Source of the DNA: Mesorhizobium comanense
Lineage (GTDB): Bacteria; Pseudomonadota; Alphaproteobacteria; Rhizobiales; Rhizobiaceae
Length of the DNA stretch: 64,000 bases
Direction: 5' to 3'
Assembly (NCBI RefSeq): GCF_005503535.1
Contig: NZ_SCNN01000001.1
Span: 62,001 to 126,000, forward strand
The stretch's first letter is position 1. Each line of letters starts with the position of its first letter. The notes under the pieces are model-generated. The model was given only the letters and a program-made list of their open reading frames with translations. It was not told the origin of the DNA and did no database searches. The position numbers and the translations under genes were made by a program. Below are positions 8,657 to 17,866 of this stretch, piece after piece.

Positions 8657-9568
8657 TTGCGCGGCGTCGGGGATGCTCCCGGACAGAGCCAGCATGGCCT
8701 CCCTTATGGCGGTTTCGGTTTCAGGGCGGACCGGTGTCAGCGGCAGACGGACATCCGGGCTCGTTCCCATCGCCAGGCTGAGCGCATATTTGATCGGCAC
8801 GGGGTTGCTCTCCAGTTCAAGCGCGGCGATCAGTGGCCGCAAACGGTGATGGATAGACCGCGCGGTATGGTGGTCGCCCTGCCGGCACGCGTCATGCATC
8901 TCGACGCATAGCCGCGGCGCGATGTTGGAGACGACCGAGATGGTTCCGCGCCCTCCCATCGTGTTGAAGCCGAAGGCCGTAGCGTCATGGCCAGAAAGAC
9001 AGATGAAGCGGCGCCTGAGCACGGCCGGGAGCGTCGATAGCCGGCTCACATCGCCAGTCGCGTCCTTGATACCGACAATCGTCGGGATCTGCGCCAGGCG
9101 CTCGATCGTCTCCTCCGACAGGTCGACGCCGGTTCGGCCCGGCACGTTATAGACGATGATCGGTATCCTGACTTTGGCCGCGACCGCTTCGAAATGGCGA
9201 AAGATGCCTTCCTGGCTCGGCCTGTTGTAATAGGGCGTCACGACAAGGGCGGCGTCGGCGCCAAAGGCCTCGGCTGCTGTCGAAAAGGCGATCGTCGTCT
9301 CGGTGCTGTTGGTTCCGGTTCCGGCGATGATCGGCACCCGGCCCGCACTGACCTTCACACAGAGCGCGACGATGTCGAGGCGTTCCTCCCACGAAAGGGT
9401 CGGGGCCTCACCCGTCGTGCCGCAGGGGACCAGGCCGTTGATCCCTTGCTCGATCTGCCAGCGCACGAGCGTGGCCAACTGCTTCAGATCGACCTCGCCG
9501 TCGGTGAATGGCGTTACCAGCGCGGTCATCGCCCCGGTCAGGCGCGTTCGGGCTTGTTCCGGTGTCAT
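8615..9568 (-). CDS. Dihydrodipicolinate synthase family protein (DapA paralogue)
   Basis: Class I pyruvate-type aldolase, TIM barrel, 317 residues from the ATG at 9568 (MTPEQARTRL). The DapA signatures are present: PCGTTGE (Thr-Thr of the proton relay), YNVPGRTGV (catalytic Tyr) and VGIKDATGD (Schiff-base Lys). The gene stands alone, away from lysine genes, with a 25-residue tail beyond the usual C-terminus. It could be the housekeeping 4-hydroxy-tetrahydrodipicolinate synthase or a paralogue acting on another 2-oxo acid. The ATG at 9607 is in frame but adds residues not typical of the family. Confidence 0.85.
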   Translation of the reverse strand: MTPEQARTRLTGAMTALVTPFTDGEVDLKQLATLVRWQIEQGINGLVPCGTTGEAPTLSWEERLDIVALCVKVSAGRVPIIAGTGTNSTETTIAFSTAAEAFGADAALVVTPYYNRPSQEGIFRHFEAVAAKVRIPIIVYNVPGRTGVDLSEETIERLAQIPTIVGIKDATGDVSRLSTLPAVLRRRFICLSGHDATAFGFNTMGGRGTISVVSNIAPRLCVEMHDACRQGDHHTARSIHHRLRPLIAALELESNPVPIKYALSLAMGTSPDVRLPLTPVRPETETAIREAMLALSGSIPDAAQSRPVQATPTPWRL

Positions 9569-9992
9569 GGCAATCAGAGTCTCCTGGATGAATTCTTGGA
9601 TGCACAATCATTTTGAGGTGCGAGGAAAGCAGAGCCGACAGCAGCGCGGCAGGCAGATCGATGTGGTCTGCTTCCACTATGCGGGCCTTGATCGGCGGCC
9701 CTGCGGATGTGGTTTGAATCGAACAATGCCAGCGCGCGCCGGCCCTGCCGATCATCGACACCGAACGCTCCGGTTTCGACGAAGCGGCGAGCAAGAGGAC
9801 GGCGTCGAGCGTGGCGCCGGCCTCGACAAGACTGGCAAATCGCCGGCCTTGCCGGGACGGCCTGTCGAGCGACAGGGCGTGTGCCGCCTCCCAAAGCTGA
9901 TGCTCAAGCAACCTGCCGACATGCGGCAGGCGATCAAGCAATCCAGCCAGAGCTTCGCTGTCGGGCCCGGCAGAAATGTTGGAATTGTCCAT
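9408..9992 (-). CDS. Hypothetical protein running on into the DapA paralogue gene (possibly 3'-disrupted)
   Basis: Open frame of 194 residues. The first 128 or so look like a real soluble protein (LAGLLDRLPHVGRLL; LWEAAHALSLDRP; FASLVEAGATLDAVLLLAA). The rest reads through the dapA start region in another frame and turns Arg/Asp-rich, like noise. The 161-base overlap with dapA is far longer than normal, so the original 3' end was probably lost by deletion, frameshift or recombination. It starts 38 bases after the stop of the 73-residue gene and probably belongs to the same transcript. No family recognised. Confidence 0.45.
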   Translation of the reverse strand: MDNSNISAGPDSEALAGLLDRLPHVGRLLEHQLWEAAHALSLDRPSRQGRRFASLVEAGATLDAVLLLAASSKPERSVSMIGRAGARWHCSIQTTSAGPPIKARIVEADHIDLPAALLSALLSSHLKMIVHPRIHPGDSDCHDTGTSPNAPDRGDDRAGNAIHRRRGRSEAVGHARALADRARDQRPGPLRHDG

Positions 9993-10030
9993 AGCCAGAT
10001 CATTCCGGTCGGTCCGGAGCCGGACGCGGA

Positions 10031-10252
10031 TCAGTTGAACAGGGAGAGCCGCACGCTCGCTGGGGCGAAGCGTATCGCGCCGGCCCGGTGGCCGCTTTCC
10101 ATCGCGGCGAAACGCACGGCGGAAATCCTGTCGGTGAAGACGCCGCCTGTCAGGCCTTTTTCGTCGCGCGCGATCCAGTGGCCTTCGCCATCGCGCCCAA
10201 CGACGAAGCGGTGAACGGCATTTCCATCGGGAGGGATAGGAGAGCCTTGCAT
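10031..10252 (-). CDS. Small hypothetical protein, 73 residues
   Basis: Compact protein starting MQGSPIPPDGNAVHRFVVG, with WIARDEKGLTGGVF in the middle and a strand-rich C-terminus ending RLSLFN. No membrane segment. The start at 10252 is preceded by a purine-rich ribosome site (GGCGGGAGACGACA) and lies 16 bases after the stop of the upstream small membrane protein, so both are probably cotranscribed. The pattern resembles short rhizobial proteins that repeat a query-like beta-hairpin, but no named family is recognised. Confidence 0.6.
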   Translation of the reverse strand: MQGSPIPPDGNAVHRFVVGRDGEGHWIARDEKGLTGGVFTDRISAVRFAAMESGHRAGAIRFAPASVRLSLFN

Positions 10253-10268
10253 TGTCGTCTCCCGCCTT

Positions 10269-10460
10269 TCAGGAAAGCTGGGCCGCGATCGCCGCAGCGG
10301 CCACCAAGGCGCCGACGACCAGCAGCCACCATGTCGATGTGAACGGCGCGACCAGGCTGGCCGGCCGGCGATTGCTGTTGGCCGCACGTCTGATCTGTTC
10401 GACCTGCGACGCCGGCAACGGACGATGGGTGGGCAGATAGAGCCCGTCTGAGAGGAACAT
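10269..10460 (-). CDS. Small single-pass membrane protein, 63 residues
   Basis: A soluble N-terminal segment of about 35 residues (SQVEQIRRAANSN) is followed by one hydrophobic helix, TWWLLVVGALVAAAAIAA, and ends immediately after it. This is a tail-anchored layout. The start at 10460 follows a strong purine-rich site (AGAAGGAAG), which is why I prefer it to the upstream ATG at 10496. It heads the small-gene run 10460-9408. Function unknown; such proteins often modulate a larger membrane complex. Confidence 0.6.
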   Translation of the reverse strand: MFLSDGLYLPTHRPLPASQVEQIRRAANSNRRPASLVAPFTSTWWLLVVGALVAAAAIAAQLS

Positions 10461-10650
10461 CGAAGGCTTCCTTCTTTCTGGTACCGCCGCCACCAAGTGG
10501 CGGACGCCTGCAGCGGCTCAGGACCGGCTGCACTCAGAAAGATAAAAGCATCGGCATTTGTATTCGAGGCGGACAAAAACTGAAAAATATAAAAAAGTCA
10601 TATGTTTATTACCCCGGGGTATAGGCCCAGGGAACGATGATGGCGGCGCT

Positions 10651-12309
10651 TCACGCCACCGAGCGCGCCGCTGCCCGGCCGGCGCCGCGGCCGGAAAAGA
10701 TGCAGCCGCCGAGGAACGTGCCTTCCAGCGCGGCATAGCCATGCACGCCACCGCCGCCGAATCCGGCTGCTTCGCCCACGGCATAAAGCCCCGGCACCGG
10801 CTGGCCATCGGCACCCAGCACGCGGCTGTCGAGATCGGTCTGCAGGCCGCCCAGTGTCTTGCGGGTGAGGATGTTGAGGCGCACGGCGATCAGCGGGCCG
10901 TTTGCCGGGTCGAGCATCTTGTGCGGCTTGGCCGTGCGAATGAGCTTGTCGCCGAGATAGGCGCGTGCACCGCGCAGCGCGGTGATCTGCATGTCCTTGG
11001 AGAACGGGTTGTCGAGCTGCCTGTCGCGGGCACGGATCTCGCGCTCGACCTGCGCGGCGTCGAGCAGCGGCTCGCCGCCGGCCAGTGCGTTCATGCGCGC
11101 CACCAGCTTTGAAAGGTCGGTCTCGACGATGAAATCCTCGCCTTTTTCCATGAAGGCTTTTACCGGTCCGGGAATGCCCGAGGTGGCGCGGCCAAGCACC
11201 TGGCGCCAGCTCTTCCCGGTCAGATCCGGGTTCTGCTCCGAACCCGACAGCGCGAATTCCTTCTGGATGATCTTTTTGGTCAGGATGAACCAGGAATAGT
11301 CGAAGCCTGTTCCCATGATGTGGCTGAGCGTGCCCAGCGTGTCGAAGCCGGGATAAAGCGGCACCGGCAGGCGTTGTCCCCTCGCATCGAGCCATACCGA
11401 GGACGGACCGGGCAGGATGCGGATCGCATGGTCGGTCCAGATCGGCGCCCAGTTCCTGATGCCCTCGACATAGTGCCACATGCGGTCGCGGTTGATGATC
11501 GAGCCGCCGGCTGCCTCGGTGATCGCCAGCATGCGGCCATCGACGTGGTCCGGCACGCCGGTGATCATGCGTCTGGGAGCGGATCCCAGGCGCTTCGGCC
11601 AGTTGTCGCGGACCAGCTGATGGTTGGCGCCGATGCCGCCGGAGGCGACGATCACCGCTTGCGCATGAAGTTCGAAATCCCCTGCTATGTCGCGCGAACT
11701 CTTGTGACCACGCTCGACTGTGCTCGGTTGCAGGATATCGCCGCGCACGCCGGTCACGGCGGCGCCCATGCGCGTCAGTTCGTTGACCCGGTGGCGGAAT
11801 CTGAAGCTGACCAGCCCACGCTTCTGCGCTTCCCGAACGCGCAGCACGAAAGGTTCGAGCACGCCGGGGCCGGTGCCCCAGGTGATGTGGAAGCGCGGCA
11901 CGGAGTTGCCGTGTCCGATGGCATTGCCGCCACCGCGCTCGGCCCAGCCCACCACCGGAAAGAACTTCAGCCCGCGCTCGATCAGCCAGGAACGCTTTTC
12001 GCCGGCGGCGAAGCCGACATAGGCCTCCGCCCATTTGCGTGGCCAATGATCCTCCGGCCGGTCGAAAGCGGCGGTGCCCATCCAGTCATCGAGCGCCAGA
12101 TCATGCGAATCGCGGATGCGCATGCGCCGCTGTTCGGGGGAGTCGACGAAAAACAGCCCGCCGAATGACCAGAAGGCCTGCCCGCCCAGCGACTGTTCCG
12201 GCTCCTGGTCGACGATGACGATCTTCTTGCCGGCATCGGCAAGTTCGGCCGCGGCAACCAGCCCGGCAAGGCCGGCCCCGACAATGATAACGTCAGCATC
12301 GTCAGCCAT
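10651..12309 (-). CDS. FAD-binding dehydrogenase (COG3573 / KsdD-like flavoprotein)
   Basis: Flavoprotein oxidoreductase of 552 residues. The N-terminal Rossmann dinucleotide motif VIIVGAGLAGLVAAAELA is followed by the acidic ribose contact VDQEPEQS. A GGQAFWSFGG segment comes next, and the end carries the FAD-closing segment GLYAVGEAAGFGGGGVHGYAALEG. This fits the fumarate-reductase/3-ketosteroid-dehydrogenase superfamily, long-form predicted oxidoreductase subgroup. The start at 12309 is the family start; the frame open further upstream is antisense noise in the neighbouring gene. It lies 40 bases after the Gfo/Idh/MocA gene, probably one operon. The substrate is not evident. Confidence 0.85.
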   Translation of the reverse strand: MADDADVIIVGAGLAGLVAAAELADAGKKIVIVDQEPEQSLGGQAFWSFGGLFFVDSPEQRRMRIRDSHDLALDDWMGTAAFDRPEDHWPRKWAEAYVGFAAGEKRSWLIERGLKFFPVVGWAERGGGNAIGHGNSVPRFHITWGTGPGVLEPFVLRVREAQKRGLVSFRFRHRVNELTRMGAAVTGVRGDILQPSTVERGHKSSRDIAGDFELHAQAVIVASGGIGANHQLVRDNWPKRLGSAPRRMITGVPDHVDGRMLAITEAAGGSIINRDRMWHYVEGIRNWAPIWTDHAIRILPGPSSVWLDARGQRLPVPLYPGFDTLGTLSHIMGTGFDYSWFILTKKIIQKEFALSGSEQNPDLTGKSWRQVLGRATSGIPGPVKAFMEKGEDFIVETDLSKLVARMNALAGGEPLLDAAQVEREIRARDRQLDNPFSKDMQITALRGARAYLGDKLIRTAKPHKMLDPANGPLIAVRLNILTRKTLGGLQTDLDSRVLGADGQPVPGLYAVGEAAGFGGGGVHGYAALEGTFLGGCIFSGRGAGRAAARSVA

Positions 12310-12349
12310 TTTTCCTCCCAGGATTAGCCGGCGAATTTCTATTCGAGCT

Positions 12350-13339
12350 TCAGACCGTCTCCCAGCCTTCCTTGCCGCCGGCGCGGAAGATCGCGTCGAT
12401 GACCTTCTGGTTGGCGACGGATTCCTCCAGCGTGAAGACCCGCTCCTTGCCGCCGAGCGCCGCCCGCGCGAAGGTCTCGACCTCCAACCGGTACTGCTGC
12501 GTCCCGGGGAAACGGAACACCTGCGCCTCGGTATGGTTCTGGTTGTGCAGTTCGATGCGGTGATGGTCGTAGAGCCCGGCATTGAACGGCGAGAACACTT
12601 CGATAAAGCCTTTCTCGCCATGGAACACCATGACCTGGCGCGCCGCCATTTGGGTCGAGAGGTAGAAGGACAGTTCGAAATCGCCGAAATCGGCCCGGAT
12701 CGAGGAGTAGATATCGGTGCCGAACTTCTTGTCGCGCTCGATCGTCGCCTGGACACGGCTAGGCTCCTTGCCGGTCGAGAAGCGCGTCGACACGGTCGGA
12801 TAGACGCCGATATCGGGCAGCGCGCCGCCGCCGAGATCGAGCTTGTTGCGCATGTTGTTGGGGTCGACATTGTAATAGGAGAAGGCGCCCTGCACATGGC
12901 GCAGCCGGCCGATGGCGCCGCCGGCGATGAGGTCGCGCACCTTGATCCACTGCGGGTGGTAGATGACCATGAAGGCCTCGCAGACGAGCACCTTCTTCTG
13001 GTCGCGCAGCTTGATCAGCGGCGCTATATCCTTGGCGTCGAGCGCCAGCGGCTTTTCGACCAGCACATGCTTGCCGGCTTCGATGGCTTTGGCCGTCCAC
13101 TCGACATGCTGCGAGGTGGGCAGCGGTATGTAGACGCCGTCGACCTCGTCGGAAGCGAGCAACTCCTCATAGGAGCCGAAGGCATGGCGGGCACCAAAAC
13201 GCTCGCCCAGCGCCTTGGCCTTGGCCAGGTCGCGGCTGGCGATGGCCGACAGGACACCGTTCTCGGCTTCGACGATTGCCGGCAACAACTGCTCGCGACC
13301 GATCTTGGCCGTCGACAACACACCCCATCGGAACATCAC
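12350..13339 (-). CDS. Gfo/Idh/MocA family NAD(P)-dependent oxidoreductase
   Basis: Sugar- or cyclitol-type dehydrogenase of 329 residues. The N-terminal Rossmann motif is present ([18 protein letters not shown]) and the hallmark EKP motif is in [12 protein letters not shown] (near 95), whose Lys is the usual catalytic residue. The C-terminal alpha/beta domain carries [12 protein letters not shown]. The closest pattern is the trans-1,2-dihydrobenzene-1,2-diol dehydrogenase / xylose dehydrogenase branch. ATG codons at 13339 and 13336 are adjacent. It probably forms an operon with the flavoprotein downstream. Confidence 0.88.
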   Translation of the reverse strand: MMFRWGVLSTAKIGREQLLPAIVEAENGVLSAIASRDLAKAKALGERFGARHAFGSYEELLASDEVDGVYIPLPTSQHVEWTAKAIEAGKHVLVEKPLALDAKDIAPLIKLRDQKKVLVCEAFMVIYHPQWIKVRDLIAGGAIGRLRHVQGAFSYYNVDPNNMRNKLDLGGGALPDIGVYPTVSTRFSTGKEPSRVQATIERDKKFGTDIYSSIRADFGDFELSFYLSTQMAARQVMVFHGEKGFIEVFSPFNAGLYDHHRIELHNQNHTEAQVFRFPGTQQYRLEVETFARAALGGKERVFTLEESVANQKVIDAIFRAGGKEGWETV

Positions 13340-13414
13340 GCTTCTCCATGTCGATCACGTCGATGGAGATGTGCCCGAAATCGTGGGAAAAGCCAATCGC
13401 AGACGCGGTCCACA

Positions 13415-13546
13415 AAGCGCCTTCGTCTTCCTCGGGTTTGACCCGAGGGTCCATTCCGCGACCGCGGCGAGGCTTCAGAGTTCCGGCCTGGATCCTGGGG
13501 TCTGCGCCGCGTCGCTGCGCTCCTTGCTTCGCCCCAGGATGACGTA
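13415..13546 (+). repeat. Alphaproteobacterial TCCTCGGGTTTGACCCGAGG-type repeat
   Basis: The small palindrome CCTCGGGTTTGACCCGAGG sits near 13430, and a second related unit ends in CTTCGCCCCAGGATGACG near 13530-13545. This pair of units flanking a GC-rich centre is a common intergenic repeat in rhizobia. It occupies the gap between the convergent tail of the YceI gene and the start region of the Gfo/Idh/MocA gene; I see no gene in 13340-13555. Confidence 0.7.
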
Positions 13547-13555
13547 ACCGAGAGG

Positions 13556-14131
13556 CTAGCCCTTTCTCCCCGTCAGCGTCATGTCGAAATCGACGACGTT
13601 GGAATAGAGTGGGGTGCCGACATCCATGCCGTAGCGCGAGCGCAGCACTTTGCCGGTTACGTGGAACTTGATCGTGCCAGCCTTCAACCCATCCAGCTCG
13701 GCGGTGAATTTCTCCGTGGAGGTCCTGCCGCGCGCCGTCAGCTGGCCGGTAACCAGGGCCGTGCTGTCGCCGGTGCGGGTCACGCTGGTGGAGCGGAACT
13801 GGATCTCGGGGCTGTTGGCCGCGTCGAACACCGCGTCGGAGCGCAGGAAGGCATCGATGCGGCCCTGGCCCGTGCCGACGCTTTCCGGATAGATGGTAAG
13901 GTCGACCTTCGAGCGGCCGACATCGCCATTGTCGATGCGGATCGTGCCCTTGAAGTGGCTGAAGGCCCCGTTGAAGCCGCCGCCGCCGGCCTTGCCGATG
14001 GTGAAGCGGATGCTGGAACTCGCCGGGCTGATCGTGTAGCTGCCCGCGGCATCGGCAAGCACCACCGCAGCATAGACGGGCATGGCAAGGCACGCGGCGG
14101 CTGCCGCCAATCCGAGGATTCGCGCATGCAT
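13556..14131 (-). CDS. YceI family periplasmic protein
   Basis: Periplasmic lipocalin-like protein of 191 residues that binds an isoprenoid-type ligand in characterised members. A signal peptide of about 22 residues (ILGLAAAAACLAMPVYA) is followed by the YceI barrel: GSYTISPASSSIRFTIGK, HFKGTIRIDNGD, FDAANSPEIQFRSTSV and a final VVDFDMTLTGRKG. It lies 69 bases downstream of a cytochrome b561 gene on the same strand, a common pairing that suggests quinone or isoprenoid redox chemistry in the envelope. Confidence 0.88.
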   Translation of the reverse strand: MHARILGLAAAAACLAMPVYAAVVLADAAGSYTISPASSSIRFTIGKAGGGGFNGAFSHFKGTIRIDNGDVGRSKVDLTIYPESVGTGQGRIDAFLRSDAVFDAANSPEIQFRSTSVTRTGDSTALVTGQLTARGRTSTEKFTAELDGLKAGTIKFHVTGKVLRSRYGMDVGTPLYSNVVDFDMTLTGRKG

Positions 14132-14200
14132 TGGATTGTTCCTTGTTCGGAGGCAACGCTCTCTGCGCCCTCGTCTCGATAAACGAGGCCAACGTCCATT

Positions 14201-14806
14201 CTATTCCCCGGCTGACGAAGGCGTGATCATGCGCATCAGCACACCGTCGCGCAGCATGAAATGGTGGCGCAGCGCCGCCGCGACATGCAGGGTCACCAGG
14301 GCGATACCGGCATAGGCGAGATACCAATGCGCCGACGCCCAGAAGCTTTCGCCGGCATCGGATTCGGCGAGCGGCAGGTTGGGCATCACGAACAGATCGA
14401 ACGGCATCGTCGGGATTTCCAGCGTCGAGACCGAGACCAGCGCCCAGCCGGACAGGGGCAGGGCGACCTGGAAGGCATAGAGCGCCAGATGCGCAAGGGG
14501 TGCCGTGCACCGCTCGAGCGCTCCGACCGAAGGCGGCAGACGCGGCGCCGCATTGCCGAGCCGCCAGGCGACGCGCAGGATGATGAGGCCCAGCAGCAGA
14601 AAGCCCAGCGATTTGTGCAACTGGATGAGTTCGAAAGCGGCGCGCTGGCTGGTCAGCCTCACCGTGAGGAAGCCGAGGGCGAACTGGCCGATGAAGAGGA
14701 TGCCGATCAGCCAGTGAAGGAGGATCGTCGCCCAGCCGTAGCGGGTGGGGGTGTTGGTGATGGACTGCATGGAAGGCGAACGTTGCTGAGCCGCGCTTTC
14801 TTCCAC
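14201..14806 (-). CDS. Cytochrome b561
   Basis: Di-haem b membrane protein of about 201 residues with four hydrophobic helices (about 30-50, 60-80, 105-125 and 155-180). Histidines are placed for haem binding (ILLHWLIG, LIQLHKSLG, AHWYLAYAG, VTLHVAAALRHHF). It likely passes electrons between the quinone pool and a periplasmic partner. The ATG at 14770 (MQSITNTPTRYGW) is an equally good start and may be the true one. It precedes the YceI gene as a probable two-gene operon. Confidence 0.88.
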   Translation of the reverse strand: MEESAAQQRSPSMQSITNTPTRYGWATILLHWLIGILFIGQFALGFLTVRLTSQRAAFELIQLHKSLGFLLLGLIILRVAWRLGNAAPRLPPSVGALERCTAPLAHLALYAFQVALPLSGWALVSVSTLEIPTMPFDLFVMPNLPLAESDAGESFWASAHWYLAYAGIALVTLHVAAALRHHFMLRDGVLMRMITPSSAGE

Positions 14807-14852
14807 ACTCGCCAGCTTGGCGCATGCATTGCCCTATGCCGCGCCGGGTCGA

Positions 14853-15014
14853 CCCCCACTCCGTCTCGGCTTCGCCGAGCCACCTCTCCCCCGATCGACG
14901 GGGTAGAGGAAAGGCGCCATGCTTTTTGCGCTAAACGCCTGTCCAGCAAGGCTCCCTTCCTTTCCCTCCGGAGGGGGGGAAAGGTGGCGCTGCGTAGCAG
15001 CGACGGATTGGGGG
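14853..15014 (+). repeat. Inverted pair of GC-rich REP-like units
   Basis: The left unit 14853-14891 (CCCCCACTCCGTCTCGGCTT... to CCACCTCTCCCCC) and the right unit 14961-15014 share one consensus in opposite orientation. The right unit reads, on the minus strand, CCCCCAATCCGTCGCTGCTA... to CCACCTTTCCCCCC. Each unit holds its own hairpin (CTCGGCTTCGCCGAG and GCTGCTACGCAGC). The element fills most of the gap 14807-15101, in which I see no gene. Confidence 0.75.
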
Positions 15015-15101
15015 AACCACGTGGCAATCAAGCCTCGCGCCGATCAGTCACGCCCGTCGCACAAGGTTGTGTGCATGCCGTAGACAAGGGTGGAGGACGC
15101 T

Positions 15102-15992
15102 TCATGCGCTCACCTTGAAGAAATCCACGAGCGCCCTGAGTGCCGGCCGCATCTGGCGGCGGCTGGGATAATAGACGAAGAACCCTTCAAAGGGCGGGCA
15201 CCAGTCTTCCAGCACGCGGATCAGCCTGCCATCGGCCAGCGGCGCGCGGACATAGGGCTCGAAGACGAAGGCGAGCCCGGCGCCGTCGACCGCCGCCTGC
15301 GCGATCAGATGGTCCTCGTCGAGGATCAGCGGCCCCTGCGGGGCAATCTCCATCTCTTCGCCGCCGCTGGCGAATTCCCAGCGGTAAAGAATGCCGCTGG
15401 AGAAGCGGAAGCGGATACAGCGATGATCGGCAAGATCGCGCGGGTGTCGCGGCCTGGGGTTCACGGCGAAATAAGAAGGCGCGCCGACCACCGCGCCGCG
15501 AAGGTCCGGCCCGATGCGCACCGCGATCATGTCGCGCTGCAGGCTTTCGCCGAGCCGTACGCCGGCGTCGAAGCCGCCTTCCACCACATCGGTGAAGCGG
15601 TCCTCGATGACGATCTCCAGCACGATGTCGGGATAGGCGGCCGCGAAGGCGCCGAGCCGTGGCGTCAGCACCAGATGCGCCGCCGTGCGCGGCACGCTGA
15701 GCCTGAGATTTCCGGCCGGCCGGTCGCGCGCTTCGACCGCTGTCTCCAGCGCCAGGTCGATTTCCAAGAGCGCCGGACGCAACCGCTCGAGCAACTGCGC
15801 GCCTTCCTCGGTCGGCGCGACGCTGCGGGTGCTGCGCGCCAAGAGGCGCACGCCAAGCCGCGCCTCCAGGCTGGACACGGCGTGGCTGACCGCGGACGGC
15901 GCGATGGCCAATTCCCTGGCCGCGCCGCGAAAACTGCCGCATTGCGCGACGGTCGCCAGCACGGCCAGTTGCGAAAGATGCGCTCGGTTCAT
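15102..15992 (-). CDS. LysR-family transcriptional regulator
   Basis: 296-residue regulator. The N-terminal winged helix-turn-helix (LAVLATVAQCGSFRGAAREL and SAVSHAVSSLEARLGVRLL) is followed by a substrate-binding domain from about residue 90. The start at 15992 (MNRAHLSQL) is chosen because the helix-turn-helix falls at the usual position. It is divergent from an aldo/keto reductase gene across 96 bases, the standard LysR arrangement, so that gene is the likely target. The ligand is unknown. Confidence 0.9.
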   Translation of the reverse strand: MNRAHLSQLAVLATVAQCGSFRGAARELAIAPSAVSHAVSSLEARLGVRLLARSTRSVAPTEEGAQLLERLRPALLEIDLALETAVEARDRPAGNLRLSVPRTAAHLVLTPRLGAFAAAYPDIVLEIVIEDRFTDVVEGGFDAGVRLGESLQRDMIAVRIGPDLRGAVVGAPSYFAVNPRPRHPRDLADHRCIRFRFSSGILYRWEFASGGEEMEIAPQGPLILDEDHLIAQAAVDGAGLAFVFEPYVRAPLADGRLIRVLEDWCPPFEGFFVYYPSRRQMRPALRALVDFFKVSA

Positions 15993-16088
15993 TGATCTAT
16001 TTCTTGGAACGGCCCGTGCAAATGAGAGGCGATTATCGAACACAAAGCAAGGCACTATCTCTGTCGCATCGCAACAAGGAGATGCACG

Positions 16089-17084
<996 letters not shown>

Positions 17085-17088
17085 GCCT

Positions 17089-17222
17089 TCACCCTCCCCC
17101 TTGTGGGGAGGGTCGGCTCGCTGCTGCAGCGAAGCGGAGGCAGCGAGACGGGGTGGGGGAGCGCCCTACGAGTACCCCCCGATCCGCTGCGCGGATCGAC
17201 CCTCCCCCTAAGGGGGAGGGTA
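17089..17222 (+). repeat. GC-rich palindromic repeat (CACCCTCCCCCTT... type)
   Basis: The left end (CACCCTCCCCCTTGTGGGGAG...) and the right end (CGACCCTCCCCCTAAGGGGG...) are hairpins of the same family. Between them lie GCTCGCTGCTGCAGCGAAGCG and GATCCGCTGCGCGGATC. It sits between the converging aldo/keto reductase and nucleotidyltransferase-like genes and could terminate both. Confidence 0.75.
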
Positions 17223-17225
17223 AGG

Positions 17226-17828
17226 TCACCAAGGCACCACACCAATCTCGGGCCAGCACTCCCTCGCTCGCTGCCCCTTCGCCTCATGCGTCTTCTGATT
17301 ATCCATTACCCGGTTGGGCGTGATGCGAAACGAGAAGACATCATCGAGACCGAACGGCGCCACCAGTTCCAGCTGCCCGTCTCCATCGAACCGCACCCCG
17401 ACCGCATGCGTCTTGGAGGCGAAATGGCTGACCGACTCGCTCGCGCTCGCATAGCGCGGGCAGGGCTGACCGAATTTCTGCGGATACCACAGGTGCACAC
17501 GCGCCTGGTTGCGCACTTCGACCGGCAGCGTCAGCCCCTCGAAATGCTTCGCCGCCCGGCGAATAACCGCGTCCTCCGCTTCGTAAGACAAATCGCCGTC
17601 ATCGAAATAGAAGAGATCGACATCCTTGATGCCGTATCCCGGCGGCTTGCCGGTCAGATGGTTCCAGACACTGTTGTAAAGCGCGCCGGAAACCACCAGC
17701 CAATCCGGCAGCGCCAAAGCGCGTGTGCGCGACAGCGTCTCGGCGATCAGCGGATCGCCCGAGACGATGTCGAGAAACGCGGTGCGTTGCGCTTCGAAGG
17801 AAAGCCCGGCGTAGCGGAGATGGTCCAT
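17226..17828 (-). CDS. Nucleotidyltransferase-like protein (COG3575 family)
   Basis: 200-residue soluble protein of the family annotated as nucleotidyltransferase family protein. The key feature is GIKDVDLFYFDDGDLSYEAED (near 78-98), with the Asp pattern of a pol-beta-type active site. WLVVSGALYNSVWN precedes it and a His/Trp-rich middle follows (VHLWYPQKFG). The start at 17828 removes an unrelated upstream extension that lies inside pheT. The gene begins 38 bases after the pheT stop, so it may be cotranscribed. The substrate is unknown. Confidence 0.75.
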   Translation of the reverse strand: MDHLRYAGLSFEAQRTAFLDIVSGDPLIAETLSRTRALALPDWLVVSGALYNSVWNHLTGKPPGYGIKDVDLFYFDDGDLSYEAEDAVIRRAAKHFEGLTLPVEVRNQARVHLWYPQKFGQPCPRYASASESVSHFASKTHAVGVRFDGDGQLELVAPFGLDDVFSFRITPNRVMDNQKTHEAKGQRARECWPEIGVVPW

Positions 17829-17866
17829 CGCCCTTTGGAGGGCGATTCGCCATCTGCTCGCAAGCT

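Noticed and set aside
10577..10650. AT-rich patch as a gene or attachment site
   Set aside because: No frame, no tRNA end and no integrase nearby; more likely a promoter/terminator region of the neighbouring genes.
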